Below are positions 29,335 to 39,820 of a DNA stretch of 64,000 bases, piece by piece. The stretch lies in contig BTPG01000005.1 in assembly GCA_036245525.1 (NCBI GenBank), positions 124,191,558 to 124,255,557 on the forward strand, in the 5' to 3' direction. Source of the DNA: Semisulcospira habei. Its lineage: Eukaryota > Mollusca > Gastropoda > Semisulcospiridae. Made by a program: the position numbers and the translations under genes. The notes below the pieces were generated by a model. The model made no database searches, was not told the DNA's origin, and worked only from the letters and a program-made list of their open reading frames with translations. How positions within the stretch are numbered: position 1 is the stretch's first letter; every line of letters starts with the position of its first letter.

Positions 29335-29940
29335 AACAATGAATGTGTCATGTTGCTTTCATTTGTATTCATTCCCCTGTTATAAACCTAATAGAACACC
29401 TTAGGCTCACCATTGTGAATACTAACATTACAGTTTTAGTCAAGACGTAACGCCGGTTGGCACTCACTTGGCAGTGGGCCTGAAATGTCTTACAAATCAA
29501 TTGTGATGTCATGTGTAGTGACCCTGTCCCACCTGAAGGTCTCTATGTTAAAGCAAACAAACCTCACAGTCTATGTAATTATCTTATTAACAAATCTACC
29601 TTTCATAGAAAGACCTGTTTACCCACCTGTTCGCACGCTAGCAGAAAGCCCTTTGTAAGGCGATCACAGCTCTTGACACCTGCTATTCAATTTCAATCCT
29701 GCTATGGGGAAATTCCCTTCAGTCAATACAGGCCCCAAAATAGTCTAGACAGGTTGTTCCGCATTTAGGATCAGGTTTTGCCGGATCCGTCTTATTCTTG
29801 CCAGTTAGTGTTCAAAATGACCGGTTGTTTTTGTTATAATTTATTCATTGGACCATTAGCCGGTTGAGATGTATGACGTCAGCTCTGTAAACCGCTAAGT
29901 TGTGTATGCGTGTCTGTGTTGTTTGAGTGTTAGTGTGTCT
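29335..29940. other. Polinton right non-coding part, no gene seen
   Basis: No ORF with recognisable content. The absence of coding between PolB's partner and the right inverted repeat (over 2 kb) is unusual for the compact rest of the element. Confidence 0.5.
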
Positions 29941-29941
29941 G

Positions 29942-30008
<67 letters not shown>
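29941..30008. repeat. (GT)n microsatellite
   Basis: About 30 GT dinucleotides. Confidence 0.95.
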
Positions 30009-30010
<2 letters not shown>

Positions 30011-30184
30011 AAAAGTTCACTTGGTCCCTACTTGATCAGAGTGTTGGTTGTGTTAAATCGATCTATGTAAGCAGGTAATTGCTTAAGTTTATTCATAACA
30101 TACCCGAATTGAGGTGGAGGTCTTTCAGAACCGGTCAAGCTTAGACATGAGGTGTCGGACTTTTACCATTATTTGGTTCCAGAC

Positions 30185-30558
30185 CTCGACGACTTGACCC
30201 ATGACCTTGACACATGACCTTGACCCATGACCTTGATGACCTTGCCCCATGACCTTGACCCATGACCTTGATGACCTTGATCCATGACCTTGACCCATGA
30301 CCTTGACCCATATGACCTTGACCATGACCTTGATCCATGTCTTGATGACCTTGACCCATGACCTTGACCCATGACCCTGATGACCTTGACCCATGACCTT
30401 GACCCATGACCTTGATCCATGACCTGATGACTTGACCCATGACCTTGACCCATGACCTTGACCCATGACTTTTGACCTTGATGATCTTGACCCATGACCT
30501 TGACCCATGACCTTTGACCTTGATGTCCTTGACGACCTTGGCCCATGACCTTGACCTT
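30185..30558. repeat. Minisatellite of CATGACCTTGACC-like units next to the right inverted repeat
   Basis: Roughly 25-30 units of 12-18 bases built from CCCATGACCTTGA with variants (CTTGATGACCTTGAT). On the minus strand this reads TCAAGGTCATGGGTCAAGG, so each unit contains TCAAGGTCA. It gives long Gly/Ser/His-rich open frames that are artefacts of the repeat. It abuts the inverted repeat at 30563. Confidence 0.93.
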
Positions 30559-30562
30559 GGTG

Positions 30563-30661
30563 AGAGAAAGATAATAGGAGACCCGTAAGATAATCGGATC
30601 AATAAGGCCGCATCAGTCATGCTCGTCACTTTTTAAAATCAAAGGGTTAATTTAGAATTAA

Positions 30662-30694
<33 letters not shown>

Positions 30695-30795
30695 AAAATT
30701 GGGGTCAAAATTTTGATATTAAAAATGGCGTAAATTAATGACGGATGCGGCTCTATTGAATTCATTGTCTTACGGGTCTCCTATTATCTTTCTCT
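30563..30795 (-). repeat. Right terminal inverted repeat of the Polinton
   Basis: Reverse complement of 13997-14204, with a G run of 31 (30663-30693) where the left copy has 6 C. Followed by the target duplication GTGAC at 30796-30800. Confidence 0.92.
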
Positions 30796-30802
30796 GTGAC
30801 TG

Positions 30803-30890
30803 AAATAGTCCAATGGTTAGTGCCAGAATAGCTTGGTGCCTCTAGGCGCCAAGCTATTGTGGAACCACCCTTGAACTAAAGCCATTGGTC
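30803..30890. mobile_element. Hairpin MITE fragment
   Basis: AGTGCCAGAATAGCTTGGTG ... GCGCCAAGCTATTGTGGAAC inverted repeat; same family as 34828-35041, terminal TTAA ends missing. Confidence 0.6.
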
Positions 30891-31040
30891 TATGTCCTCA
30901 TCTGTAAGTGTACTGTAATGTAGCTTGCATAGAATTATGGCAGTGAACAAATTTGAAGCTTTTAGCCTCAGTATGATGCTGGTCAAAAAGTGTGGAAATA
31001 TATGAAAGACAGAAAAAGACCCAGACGAAGAAACTAACAC

Positions 31041-31255
31041 TTAACTTATTCTACCACAGACACACCACAGCAAAATAAAGATCCACCATGATAGTTCAAG
31101 GGTGATGACAGAATAGCTTGGCGCCCATAGGGCGCCAAGCTATTCTGGCATCACCCTTGAACTATCATGGTGGATCTGTGTCCTGCACTGCAACGCAGTC
31201 TTCTGAAGACGACTTCAACATTTGGGGATTCCGGTCTTGGGGTAGAATGAGTTAA
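31041..31255. mobile_element. Hairpin MITE with TTAA ends, complete
   Basis: TTAACTTATTCTACCACA at the left and TGGGGTAGAATGAGTTAA at the right; inside, a near-perfect inverted repeat of about 45-base arms (GATAGTTCAAGGGTGATGAC ... GGCATCACCCTTGAACTATC) around GCGCCCATAGGGCGC. Confidence 0.85.
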
Positions 31256-31680
31256 AATGACAGAACAGAACACTGACATTAATTAATTAACTGACAACAT
31301 AAGAAATCACTTGAAACTTCAGCCTTTATTATTGTCTTTCGTCCCCCAACCAACCATTCTTCCGTTTGCAGATTTTTAAATGGAATGAAGTATACAAAAA
31401 TGATCCAGGCAGAGCACCCCCCCCCCCCCCCCACCCCCATAATAACACTCTTGTAATAAATCTTTACGTTGTCAATGGTTTTCTTATCTTATTATTGTCT
31501 TTTGTCCCCAGCCGGCTGTTTCGTTTTGCAAATCGAAAGGTTATACAGTATACAAAATGATCCAGGCGTCCATCAGATAAAAAAAAGCAGGCTATACATG
31601 CTGAAACCACCCCAATAATAACACTCTTGTGATAGATCTGTATGAAACCGAAAATGCCGCGAGTGGCGGGGAACCTCAAT

Positions 31681-32095
31681 TCATTTCTTTTGTAGCCCCA
31701 CCCGGGTCTGCCCTGGGGGACTTGGGTGGGGTTAGGTATTTTTTAGTTCCCAGGGTCACCCTGGTCAGCCCCACAGGGTGGGTTTTTCTCTCTATTCTGG
31801 GGCATGTGTTTCTGTCTACCCTTTGTCCATTCACCTGTATTTGCCTTTTTAAAACTCTCCCTACTGTCTGCACTGCCTGTAGCTCTTGATATTGGATGTG
31901 TGTTGCTAAATGGTCTTAGCTTTATTTAGGCCCCATGTGTTAGGTTTATTTAATGTATTTGACCGGCTGGCGACATGCATTCAATGTTCTGTTTAGTTTT
32001 TTTTTCACAAGCAGTGCAGGCACGTCCTGAGAAAGCCTTGTTGCTGTCGGGACGTTAAGCAATGTACAATCAATCAATCAATCATTTCTTTTGTA
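31681..32095 (+). mobile_element. Retroposon (SINE-like, copy 2) with 14-bp target duplication
   Basis: TCATTTCTTTTGTA at 31681-31694 is repeated at 32082-32095; the 387 bases between match copy 1 and end in CAATCAATCAATCAA. The duplicated target contains the stop codon region of the minus-strand recombinase-like gene (TGA at 32084-32082), so the insertion lies immediately after that stop. Confidence 0.88.
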
Positions 32096-34495
32096 ACTTT
32101 TTCAGTCTGTTGCAGACGTAATCCTTAATGTTTGTCCAGCGCCTATGTCTAAGTGCAGGCTCTTCTGCCATTGCGTGCTGTATCTCGGCCTTTCCAGGAA
32201 GTTTGTTCATGACGAGGTGTGTCTTGAAACGAGTTTGAACAGCTTCCTCTTCAGCTTCCCCCCATGGTTTCCTTGTAAATCTAGCTTTCTTTCGAACAGG
32301 AGCTGACGCAGTACTGTCATTATCAAAACTATCTAGATTGTCATCAGGCTCTGGATGTCTTTTCTCCGTCATGCTCATTGATTCCTGTGTTGTTGACTTG
32401 CTACTTGCTTCATTCACAGGTGCTGTTCCCCCCCGAGACCTCTCTGCCAGTTTCTGATGTGTCTTCATTGTCAAAGTCAATCTCTTCATCATCGCCCAGC
32501 TCAGCTCTAATGCAACTCTCAAAATCTGTCATCCCATTGTTAACTGACAGAAGAATCTTTGCCACTTTTGCCTTTTGAAGGACGTCTTGAGATTGGTGGT
32601 AGATATGGCGATGTATCCGAATATCATGACCAAGGAAATCTGCCAGCTGATCCTGGTCTAACTCCGAGATGGCCATGACTGAGCCAAAGTTGCAACCTGC
32701 TTCCGTAACTGAGTAATGTGAACATGGCTGGGTATGACACCCGTGCTTCTAGGGCATGGGCCTCCAGAACATCATGGCCTCTGTAAGGCCTCTGACCAGA
32801 AGGTGTGGCAAAGATGTACTGGGAATCAGCGAGAGCTGGCACTGATTGCCTCATTTGAAGGATTCTGTCCACAGTTGTCATCATCTTCTTCATCAGCAAA
32901 ACGGGAACACTCCTATTAAACTTGCCTCTGATTTCCACTTGCTGAAAATGATTCACCATTTTCTTCTCAACCTCTGTGAGACCTTTCAAGATATCTTGAT
33001 TGGTGATCGATCCAATCTTAGCATTCTGGAAGCCTGACACCTTCATTCTCTGAACTTCTCCCCCTCGTTTTCGGTTGAAAAGTGATACAGCACAAAGAGT
33101 TGCTTTAACCACTGTCGGATAATCTTCCGAAACCATCCTTGTCTCAAGAAGCTGTTGGACCTTCCTCACATCTTCACATGATGGGATCAGCTTGGGTTTG
33201 TTCATGGTCATTTTCCCGACCGACTGGGCTGCTGTAGCGGACACACAATCATACCAGTCCCCGTTGAAGACAGAGTCAAACCGCTGCGCCTCAGAGAGCT
33301 CCTGTCACCACCTGTCGTCTGAACCCTGCCCAAGCTGTTTGGATGCCTGTGACTGTTTGATCTGTGAACACTTTTTCAAAGCATGGCCTATGCGCATTGC
33401 GAGATTGCCTTTTTTGAACTGATGTGTGTCCTCATCAAAATCTGCTAGCTCTTTTACAGCCAGGACAACATGATCAAAGCTAGCTGAATTGATCACAGCA
33501 TTTAAACTTGCGATTTTAATTTCTGACCTCACTCTGATAATCTTTAATAGTCTCCCTAACTCCCGCATCCTGGAGCTGATTTGTCCAGCCGTGTGTTCTT
33601 CAATGTCCCTGCAGTCAAATAATCTCTTTCCATACTCAAGAAGCAAGGGGTCAGTTCTGATGAGACGGCTTATCTCATCATCTCTCTGCCTGGCCAAGAC
33701 CTTGTGATAGAAGGAAAATTCAACGTCTAAGGGTATTGGAAGCATTAGGCGACCACGGCGCGCCGCCTCCCTTCTCTGAGTGATCTGAAACCCTCCTGGT
33801 TTCTGACAGCAACGTTTTGAGTGTACAGAGATCAGCTTTTTTTTGATAGAGCCCTTTGCAATGGCTACAGGCGAGAAGGTCGTCTACCTTACTAGTTTTG
33901 GTGCGATACTTAGGAATCAAACATCCGGATTTGTTTTCAAGAACAGCAACGTTATGCATGTAATCACCCTCATCTTGTAGTCTGATCCACGCTCGACGTC
34001 TCTGCTTTGTCCCTTTTTTCATCAACAAAATTTTAGCAACGTCTGCCTCATCTGCATGGACATCTTGTAAGTGTGTGCTCATTTTCAAGACAAGCTTGCC
34101 ACACAATTTGCATGCATGTTTCTTGTCCCATTTGTACTTTCCTTTCTCTCTCTGCGACACGTGCACACCTGTTTCTTCTGTAAGTGCTCATTTCCCACCC
34201 CCAGCATCATGTTCCTTCTGCCTATCCACATTCTCATTGCCACCCCCTAACGCACACTGCACCTTGCTGGTACTAGCGTCACCGACACCTGGCCACCCTG
34301 AACCTGCCACTTTGATGAAATCTAACATAGTCGATACAATACTGTCTGTCAGAGATCCCAGCAATTGATGCCGACACACCCTCTGAATCCGGTGAGCTCG
34401 AGCCAGGAACAAACTCCTCGTCATCACTGCCCTCGTATTGCGATGCGCTTGCACTACTCTCAGTCTCAGGTCCATCCCAGGCTCCATTTGCCAAC
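32082..34495 (-). pseudogene. Zinc-finger / tyrosine-recombinase-like / Myb-like gene, decayed
   Basis: Read leftwards: an exon starting at about 34495 after a CTTTCTTTCTCCAG acceptor encodes an acidic linker (SDDEEFVPGSSS). After an intron (acceptor CTTACAG near 34180) comes a zinc-finger part (CKLCGKLV, HLQDVH, CSHCKGLY), a helical part (YGKRLFDC, SRMRELGRLLK), a segment FNRKRGGEVQRMKV with recombinase-core character, LADFLGHDIRIHRHIYH (the LGH...Y box of tyrosine recombinases) and a C-terminal SANT/Myb-like segment (EEEAVQTRFKTHL). Breaks: frame changes near 33840, 32725 and 32680 and a TGA at 33305-33303. Related multi-domain proteins occur in fish and invertebrates and may derive from Crypton-like elements. 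Confidence 0.65.
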
Positions 34496-34689
34496 TGGAG
34501 AAAGAAAGAAAGAAAGATTGAAACCAAAGCTGCATTAGGACAGAAACAGCCCAATTTTGGTTTAAGGGGCCTTGCACAAGAATAAAAAGAGTAATCCCGT
34601 GTATGACCGATTTACATATGTGTGACCTCGGTGACAAGGGCTGGCTTCTCCAGCAGCAAAATCCACGTTTTCTGAAAATGCAAGCAGTT

Positions 34690-34827
34690 TTCACACATTT
34701 GTCAACCCTGCGTGACCCTTTGAGAGAGGTCACTCAAATTGGCATGTTTAAAAAGGTCTTGCCACAAAGTATCCTTGGGCCAAGCTTGAAGAATGTGGCT
34801 TGAATAGTCTCCGAGAAAATGCCACCG
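34690..34827 (-). repeat. Single unit of the AAGGTCA-containing repeat, reversed
   Basis: Matches 42715-42850 in reverse complement (CCACAAAGTATCCTTGGGCC, CTCCGAGAAAATGCCA). Adjoins the MITE that starts at 34828. Confidence 0.7.
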
Positions 34828-35041
34828 TTAACTCATTCTACCCCAGACACACCACAGCAGGATAAGGATCGACCGTGATAGTTCAAAGGTGATGCCAGAA
34901 TAGCTTGGCGCCTACGGGCGCCAAGCTATTCTGGCATCACCTTTGAACTATCATGGTCGATCTGTGTCCTGCGCTGCAATGCGGTCTTGAGAGGACAGGG
35001 GCAAAATTTAAGGATTTTGGTGTTGGGGTAGAATGAGTTAA
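34828..35041. mobile_element. Hairpin MITE with TTAA ends, complete
   Basis: TTAACTCATTCTACCCCA at the left and TGGGGTAGAATGAGTTAA at the right are exact inverted repeats. The interior is a near-perfect hairpin with arms of about 48 bases (GATAGTTCAAAGGTGATGCC). Best-preserved member in the window and the reference for the family. Confidence 0.9.
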
Positions 35042-35135
35042 AGTTTACCATGGATGACGGACGGACGACCAGTGGCCCAGAACATAAACTCACTTTTGCT
35101 TCGCACGCCAGCCAATAAAATGAAGATGATCATAG

Positions 35136-35828
35136 AATCACTTTACTTACTTACGCCTGTCACCCCTACCCGGGTATAGGCCGTCGACGAGAGACCTCCA
35201 GCAACTCCTGTCCTGTGCTTCTCCTTCGATTCTACTCCAGGTGGTTCCCAGTCTCTTGATGTCTGCTTGGAGGTCTCGACGCCAGGAGTTTCTCGGCCTA
35301 CCTCTTTTCCTCTTTCCCTGGGGGTTCCATGACAATGCCTGCCTAGTGATACTGGAAGCTGGCTTTCTTAGACTGTGACCGATCCATCCCCATCTTCTTC
35401 GCCCAATTTCATTCTCTGCTGTTATCTGCTCTGTTCTCTCCCAGAGTCTGACGTTGCTGATCTTCTCTGGCCAGTGGATTTTCAAAATTCTTCTAAGGCA
35501 ACTGTTCATGAAGGTCTGTACTCTGTTGACTGTGGTTTTTGTCAATCTCCATGTCTCTGCTCCATATAGGAGAACTGCTTTTACATTGGAGTTGAAAATC
35601 CGGACTTTGGTGTGTTGTGACAGCTCTCTGGAACTCCACACTTTTTTCAACTGGAGAAAGGCTGCTCTGGCTTTACCGATTCATGCTCTGACATCTGCAT
35701 CAGTGCCGCCTTTTTTGTCTATGATGCTCCCGAGATAGGTGAAGGACTCCACCTCCTCCAACGGGGTGCCAGCAAGCAAGACTGGTTCTTCCCTGGTTGC
35801 ATTCAGCCTCATTAATCACTTTACTTAC
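35136..35828 (-). mobile_element. 5'-truncated LINE (RT C-terminal end) with 15-bp target duplication
   Basis: AATCACTTTACTTAC at 35136-35150 is repeated at 35814-35828. Between them, on minus, is the end of a non-LTR reverse transcriptase ORF: YGAETWRLTKTTVNRVQTF, then CLRRILKIHWPEKISN, GRRRWGWIGHSLRKP and a GKRKRGRPRNSWRRDL end (167 codons open, 35147-35650). The part before it (35650-35813) continues in another frame, so there is at least one frameshift. Truncation at the 5' side is the usual outcome of target-primed integration. Confidence 0.88.
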
Positions 35829-36120
35829 CAGTTTGTAATTGGGAGCATTCCGCTGCCGTCCATGCACCCTCCTACCAGACGCACCCTCTGTGGCAGAGGC
35901 TGGGGGGGCTATGATACTGCAGCTGACTAATTTTGCCATGGGCCTTGGTCATGTGCCAGGAAGGGGCGTGCTTGTCCACTTCCATAGATCCCGATGGGTT
36001 TGGACATCCTGCTGCCATCCGGCGCTGGGTGTGTGCAGAAAGTCCTGAGCTGGTGTGACCAAAACGGTGTTGCTGCAAACATGTCCAATACAACCATGTA
36101 AACCAATTGACATTTTGAAT

Positions 36121-36467
36121 CAGATTGATTGTACATTGCTTAACGTCCCGACAGCAACAAGGCTTTCTCAGGACGTGCCTGCACTGCTTGTGAAAAAAAA
36201 CACACCTAAACAGAACATTGAATGTATGTCGCCAGCCGGTCAAATACATTAAATAAACCTAACACATGGGGCCTAAATAAAGCTAAGACCATTTAGCAAC
36301 ACACATCCAATATCAAGAGCTACAGGCAGTGCAGACAGTAGGGAGAGTTTTAAAAAGGCAAATACAGGTGAATGGACAAAGGGTAGACAGAAACACATGC
36401 CCCAAAATAGAGAGAAAAACCCACCCTGTGGGGCTGACCAGGGTGACCCTGGGAACTAAAAACTGGT
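36121..36467 (-). mobile_element. Retroposon (SINE-like, copy 3), 5'-truncated
   Basis: Reverse complement of copies 1 and 2 with the tail at the left (ATTGATTGTACATTGCTTAA); stops in the middle of the 5' GTTCCCAGGGTCACCC part. No clear target duplication seen. Confidence 0.85.
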
Positions 36468-38144
36468 AATACAGTAAAAAGCGACACTTCAGTTACATAA
36501 TCCGAAAGACCTGTTTGTGGACGTTTGTTCTTCAAATCGCGAGGCAGTTTTGCGAACGAGGATTGAAATCTGGCGCCATTTTTTTTTATATTTTTTTAAA
36601 AGTCAACTCATACTGTGCATGCATGTGTCAAGTTACTTTTGATCACTGACAACCACTCATGTCAGAAACAAAATCGCGTGGCAGATTGACCTTGTAATGG
36701 TGTTATTGAACGAATTCCTTTCATTGAAGAAGAAAGCTTGTGTTAAAATCGTGGGGTTCTATTATCATTTACTACAAGACTCAACGGTCAGAGAGGAAGA
36801 CACGGACCGAAGCAGACGCCTTATTTTTCTGGGCCAAACGGGTATCGGGGATTGGAGGCATCTCTCAGTTAAATAACTGCACTGACCAAGTACATTTGGG
36901 CGTGCTCTTAACTAAGAAATATTGCATAAAGTACCTCTGCAAACGTGAAGAATGGCCAGCGTGGGGGGGAGGGGGGGGGGGGGGGGGGGAACGAAAGACG
37001 TTTTAGGAAGGGCAAGGGAAACAACTCCGTTCATCGGTGTTGGGCTAACCAATCAGCGATCAAGTTGATCTGAAAACACTCGTTTCCGTGTCAACACACA
37101 GGCCCAGGGCGTTGCCAAAACACAACATGAAGTAAATCTGGGGAAATGGGGGCATACCGCTATTTTGATAATTTTTTCTGACTTTTGAATGAAAGATAAT
37201 GCAGAAACAACCCTCAGAAAAAATGGGTGCCTGACTTGGTCACCAAGAATTTTACACACACCCATTTTGCATAAGGATGGTTTCGTGTACGCGCGCACAC
37301 ACACACACACAGATATACGGCGCTTTGGCGCCAAAAAGGCGTTCTCTAGCAAGGTTTGCGTAGCTAGATGTGACGTCATTTTTATCCTGTTATTCCTTTG
37401 CCAGAATATCTGCCCCGCACCCCAAAAACGTCATGTGCATGCTCCGGAATGCGCTCAGACCAGCCCCATTTGAAAGCCTACCGTATTTTCAATTTGGTAG
37501 ACAAAAACATGCCTGTTAAATCTGAGAGTAAAGCTTCAAAAAAGCGCGCTTTGATCGACTTTGTCCGTGGTGGAAGTAGGGGGAGGGGAGCACTCCCGCC
37601 TCAGCTGCAACTACGCGCGCTTCTGCGTGTGTGTTATCTGTGTACTGCGCCGCAGACTTTGCACGGCCCACTATGTGCTGTTCAGTTTCTAAAATTAGAA
37701 CAATTGTGCTCTAGGCACCTGACTGCGACAGCACCTGGTCCTTATTTTAGGTATGTAGGCACGCAAACTAGACTGTGCTAAACGACAGTGAATGAGTGAT
37801 TGTGCAATGTAAGTGAATTGACGCTAGTGGAATTTGCATTTTTCCGGCAGCATCAGTTCAAGAGGCGTGATCTGCGTGTACAGGGCATAGTGCAAATCCC
37901 AGCTCAGCAAGACTCGAGGCCACACCGGTTTAGTTTATTGTGCTAGGAGCGGCGTTGGAGGCAGCGGCTTGCGTATGGCGAGCAGGGGTGATCATTGAAG
38001 CACAGTCCGCATGGGTTAGATTAGTAATTATCAGCAAACACTTATGCCGATTGCATTTGAGTTGTACGCGCAGCAGTACAACCAGTGATAACCTCTGGCA
38101 GAAATCAGTCCGCTCCTTTGTAAATGTATGCAGCTCAACAGGAA
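36468..38144. other. Intergenic, no gene seen
   Basis: Contains a G-rich run at 36961-36990 and a CA run near 37296-37311. Several short open frames show no domain. Nothing else recognised. Confidence 0.45.
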
Positions 38145-38468
38145 CTGCAGTCAAAGAGTTGGTTAGTTCGGGGTTTAACGTCCACGGCACCGAAGTGATA
38201 ATGGACGGCCCTGACGGGCGGGTTATGGGGGGACAGGGAAATCTATTGCCTATGGAGTACGACCTGAACACTGATCAACTTAATGTGCCACTTTGATTTA
38301 CCAGGACCTTAAAACTGACAAGCTATTGAACAAGCCCATTTTTTCCCCCCTGGATTGCGAGTCCAGCTGCCAGGACGGGGGTTCGAACCCACGACTCGGT
38401 GATTCCCTTCGCTCTTCTGCTCCGACGCTTAACCGCCTGAGCTGTTTCGGACTCTGCAGTCAAAGAGT
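38145..38468 (-). mobile_element. tRNA-headed SINE with 15-bp target duplication
   Basis: CTGCAGTCAAAGAGT at 38145-38159 is repeated at 38454-38468. Read on minus: a tRNA-like head with an A box (CTCAGGCGGTTAAGCG) and B box (GGGTTCGAACCCC), a body shared with 7972-8150, and the 3' end GGACGTTAAACCCCGAACTA ACCAACT (space added). That tail is characteristic of a widespread SINE 3' end. Complete copy of 294 bases. Confidence 0.88.
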
Positions 38469-38525
38469 ATAGAGGCTACGCTATGTATACTCTTTGCTAT
38501 CTAGTACATTTGGTGGTGGCAGTAT

Positions 38526-38607
38526 CCCAATGCGCAAAAGGCCATCGGGCCGCCGTTTGCCCATGCGCAGGCCAACTTCGGCCCGATGGCCTTCTGCGCA
38601 TTGGGAT
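38526..38607. repeat. Palindromic hairpin, about 28-base arms
   Basis: TCCCAATGCGCAAAAGGCCA plus TCGGGCCG on the left is matched in inverse by CGGCCCGATGGCC and TTCTGCGCATTGGGA on the right. Could be a small foldback element; no duplication of the target was identified. Confidence 0.75.
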
Positions 38608-39672
38608 GCAACATGCGCTAGCAGGTTATAACTCATTCAAGACATGCCCTCATTCAAGACATGCCTTACAGATATGCGTGGCTGAAAGGGGGGGGGGGGG
38701 GGGGGGGAGGGTAAATCGTAATGCATGACTGGTATTGTTCTTGTGAATCGTGACTGGAATTTTTTTCATCCTTGTGATCATGAAAGATGAGTTGGTAGTG
38801 AAACATGAAAGCCAAAATAAGATCATCATGATTGTGAAAACGTCCAGGTTGTTACATATTGAAAAGACTGTTGCCACTGTCAGTTCCACTCAGAATATCT
38901 AGACATTTTGAAAGAATGTTGTGAAAGCAAGCTGTCTCTGTCCACATGACCTCACCCCCCTCTGTAATGTTTGGAGTACTGCTGGTGGTGCGTGAATCGT
39001 AATGTTTGGAGTACTGCTGGTGGTGCGTGAATCGTGGACGTCAAGCATACAATGAGTAAACAACACTGATTGATGTGTTCAGACTGACTTTGTATTCATA
39101 CCTAAATATCGGTTGGTGATGATCGCCATGTTTGGTAGCCAGCCACTAGCGATAACTGTAGCATCGCCTAAGTGCCGCGGTTAGTGAGGAGTTAGTTCCC
39201 TTAAAGTTGTACATGCATGTATTCATGAATATAAAACTCAACACATTACACCNCTCCACCACCACAACCCCCCACCACCACCCCCTCCCTACCCCCCTCG
39301 CAAAGTTTTGACATTTTGGAGTAAGCGTTGTGCATTTTTTTCGCATCAAACACAGTTTTATGCAACATGGAAAACACCAGGACGACCCTTGTGATAAGAG
39401 TATCACACTGATCAGCGTAGTGAATCATGGGAGACAACCAGTGTGATAGAATACTTGTACTGAACTGCAACTGAATCATTTGGAAGGTGTAAGCAGAATG
39501 CTTAGTGTCATCGTATCTTTTATTTTCATGCTTTGACTCTTCAAGTCCTCTCTTCTCTGGCCTAATCCTTATTGACAGAAAACTTTTGTTACTATGATTT
39601 ATCTGATTGATCCATTTATTTCAGTTGAAAATGAGTGTCCAATAAATGTGGTGTTAAAAGCAACACATCACA
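38608..39672. other. Upstream region of the ceramide-kinase-like gene
   Basis: No gene seen. A G run lies at about 38688-38708, a short tandem duplication (TGTTTGGAGTACTGCTGGTG at 38970 and 39003) and one ambiguous base at 39253 inside a CCACC-rich tract. The promoter of the downstream gene should lie here, but no core element was identified with confidence. Confidence 0.45.
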
Positions 39673-39820
39673 ATGGCCTCAGATGTGGCTTCACCAGGGT
39701 CGACAACAGAGGAGGAAACGGTGATAAAAACAGGGGAGGTGATTTGCAATAGGAAAGCACACCATCTTACACTGCGTGAAAATGGATTGACACTTGTTGG
39801 CAGAGTTCAGCTGAAGACTG
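39673..39820 (+). CDS. CERK: Exon 1 of ceramide-kinase-like gene (start codon)
   Basis: The ATG at 39673 (ATCACAATGG context) opens MASDVASPGSTTEEETVIKT, then GEVICNRKAHHLTLRENGL, a beta-rich start of a PH-like domain. Two possible donors (G|GTGGTA at 39820 or G|GTACTG at 39823) leave the same phase (1), and both join exon 2 in frame. The family call comes mainly from exon 3. Ceramide kinases start with such a PH-like membrane-binding domain. Confidence 0.6.

Larger units (their letters stand above)
13997..30795. mobile_element. Polinton/Maverick element, near complete, 16.8 kb
   Basis: Bounded by inverted repeats of about 208 and 233 bp that start AGAGAAAGATAATAGGAGAC, and by a direct (T)GTGAC duplication. 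Internally it carries the Polinton core set: major capsid protein, packaging ATPase, rve integrase and protein-primed-type PolB, plus nine other open frames. Strand layout is four minus genes from the left, one plus gene between them, a block of plus genes from capsid to integrase, and then PolB with a small partner on minus. Damage: a retroposon in one structural gene, two frameshifts in PolB and a TTAA element in the right non-coding part. The separate Cys protease usual in Polintons was not found. Confidence 0.93.

Noticed and set aside
30125..30629. Overlapping long open frames rich in Gly, Ser, His and Val on the minus strand
   Set aside because: They are three-frame readings of the CATGACCTTGACC minisatellite and carry no other coding signal.
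31629..31889. 86-codon open frame also seen at 16850
   Set aside because: Lies within the retroposon body, is not maintained in all copies, and shows no domain.
38350..38455. A tRNA gene on the minus strand (GGGTTCGAACCCC B box)
   Set aside because: It is the head of a SINE with a body, tail and 15-bp target duplication; the cloverleaf is not complete.
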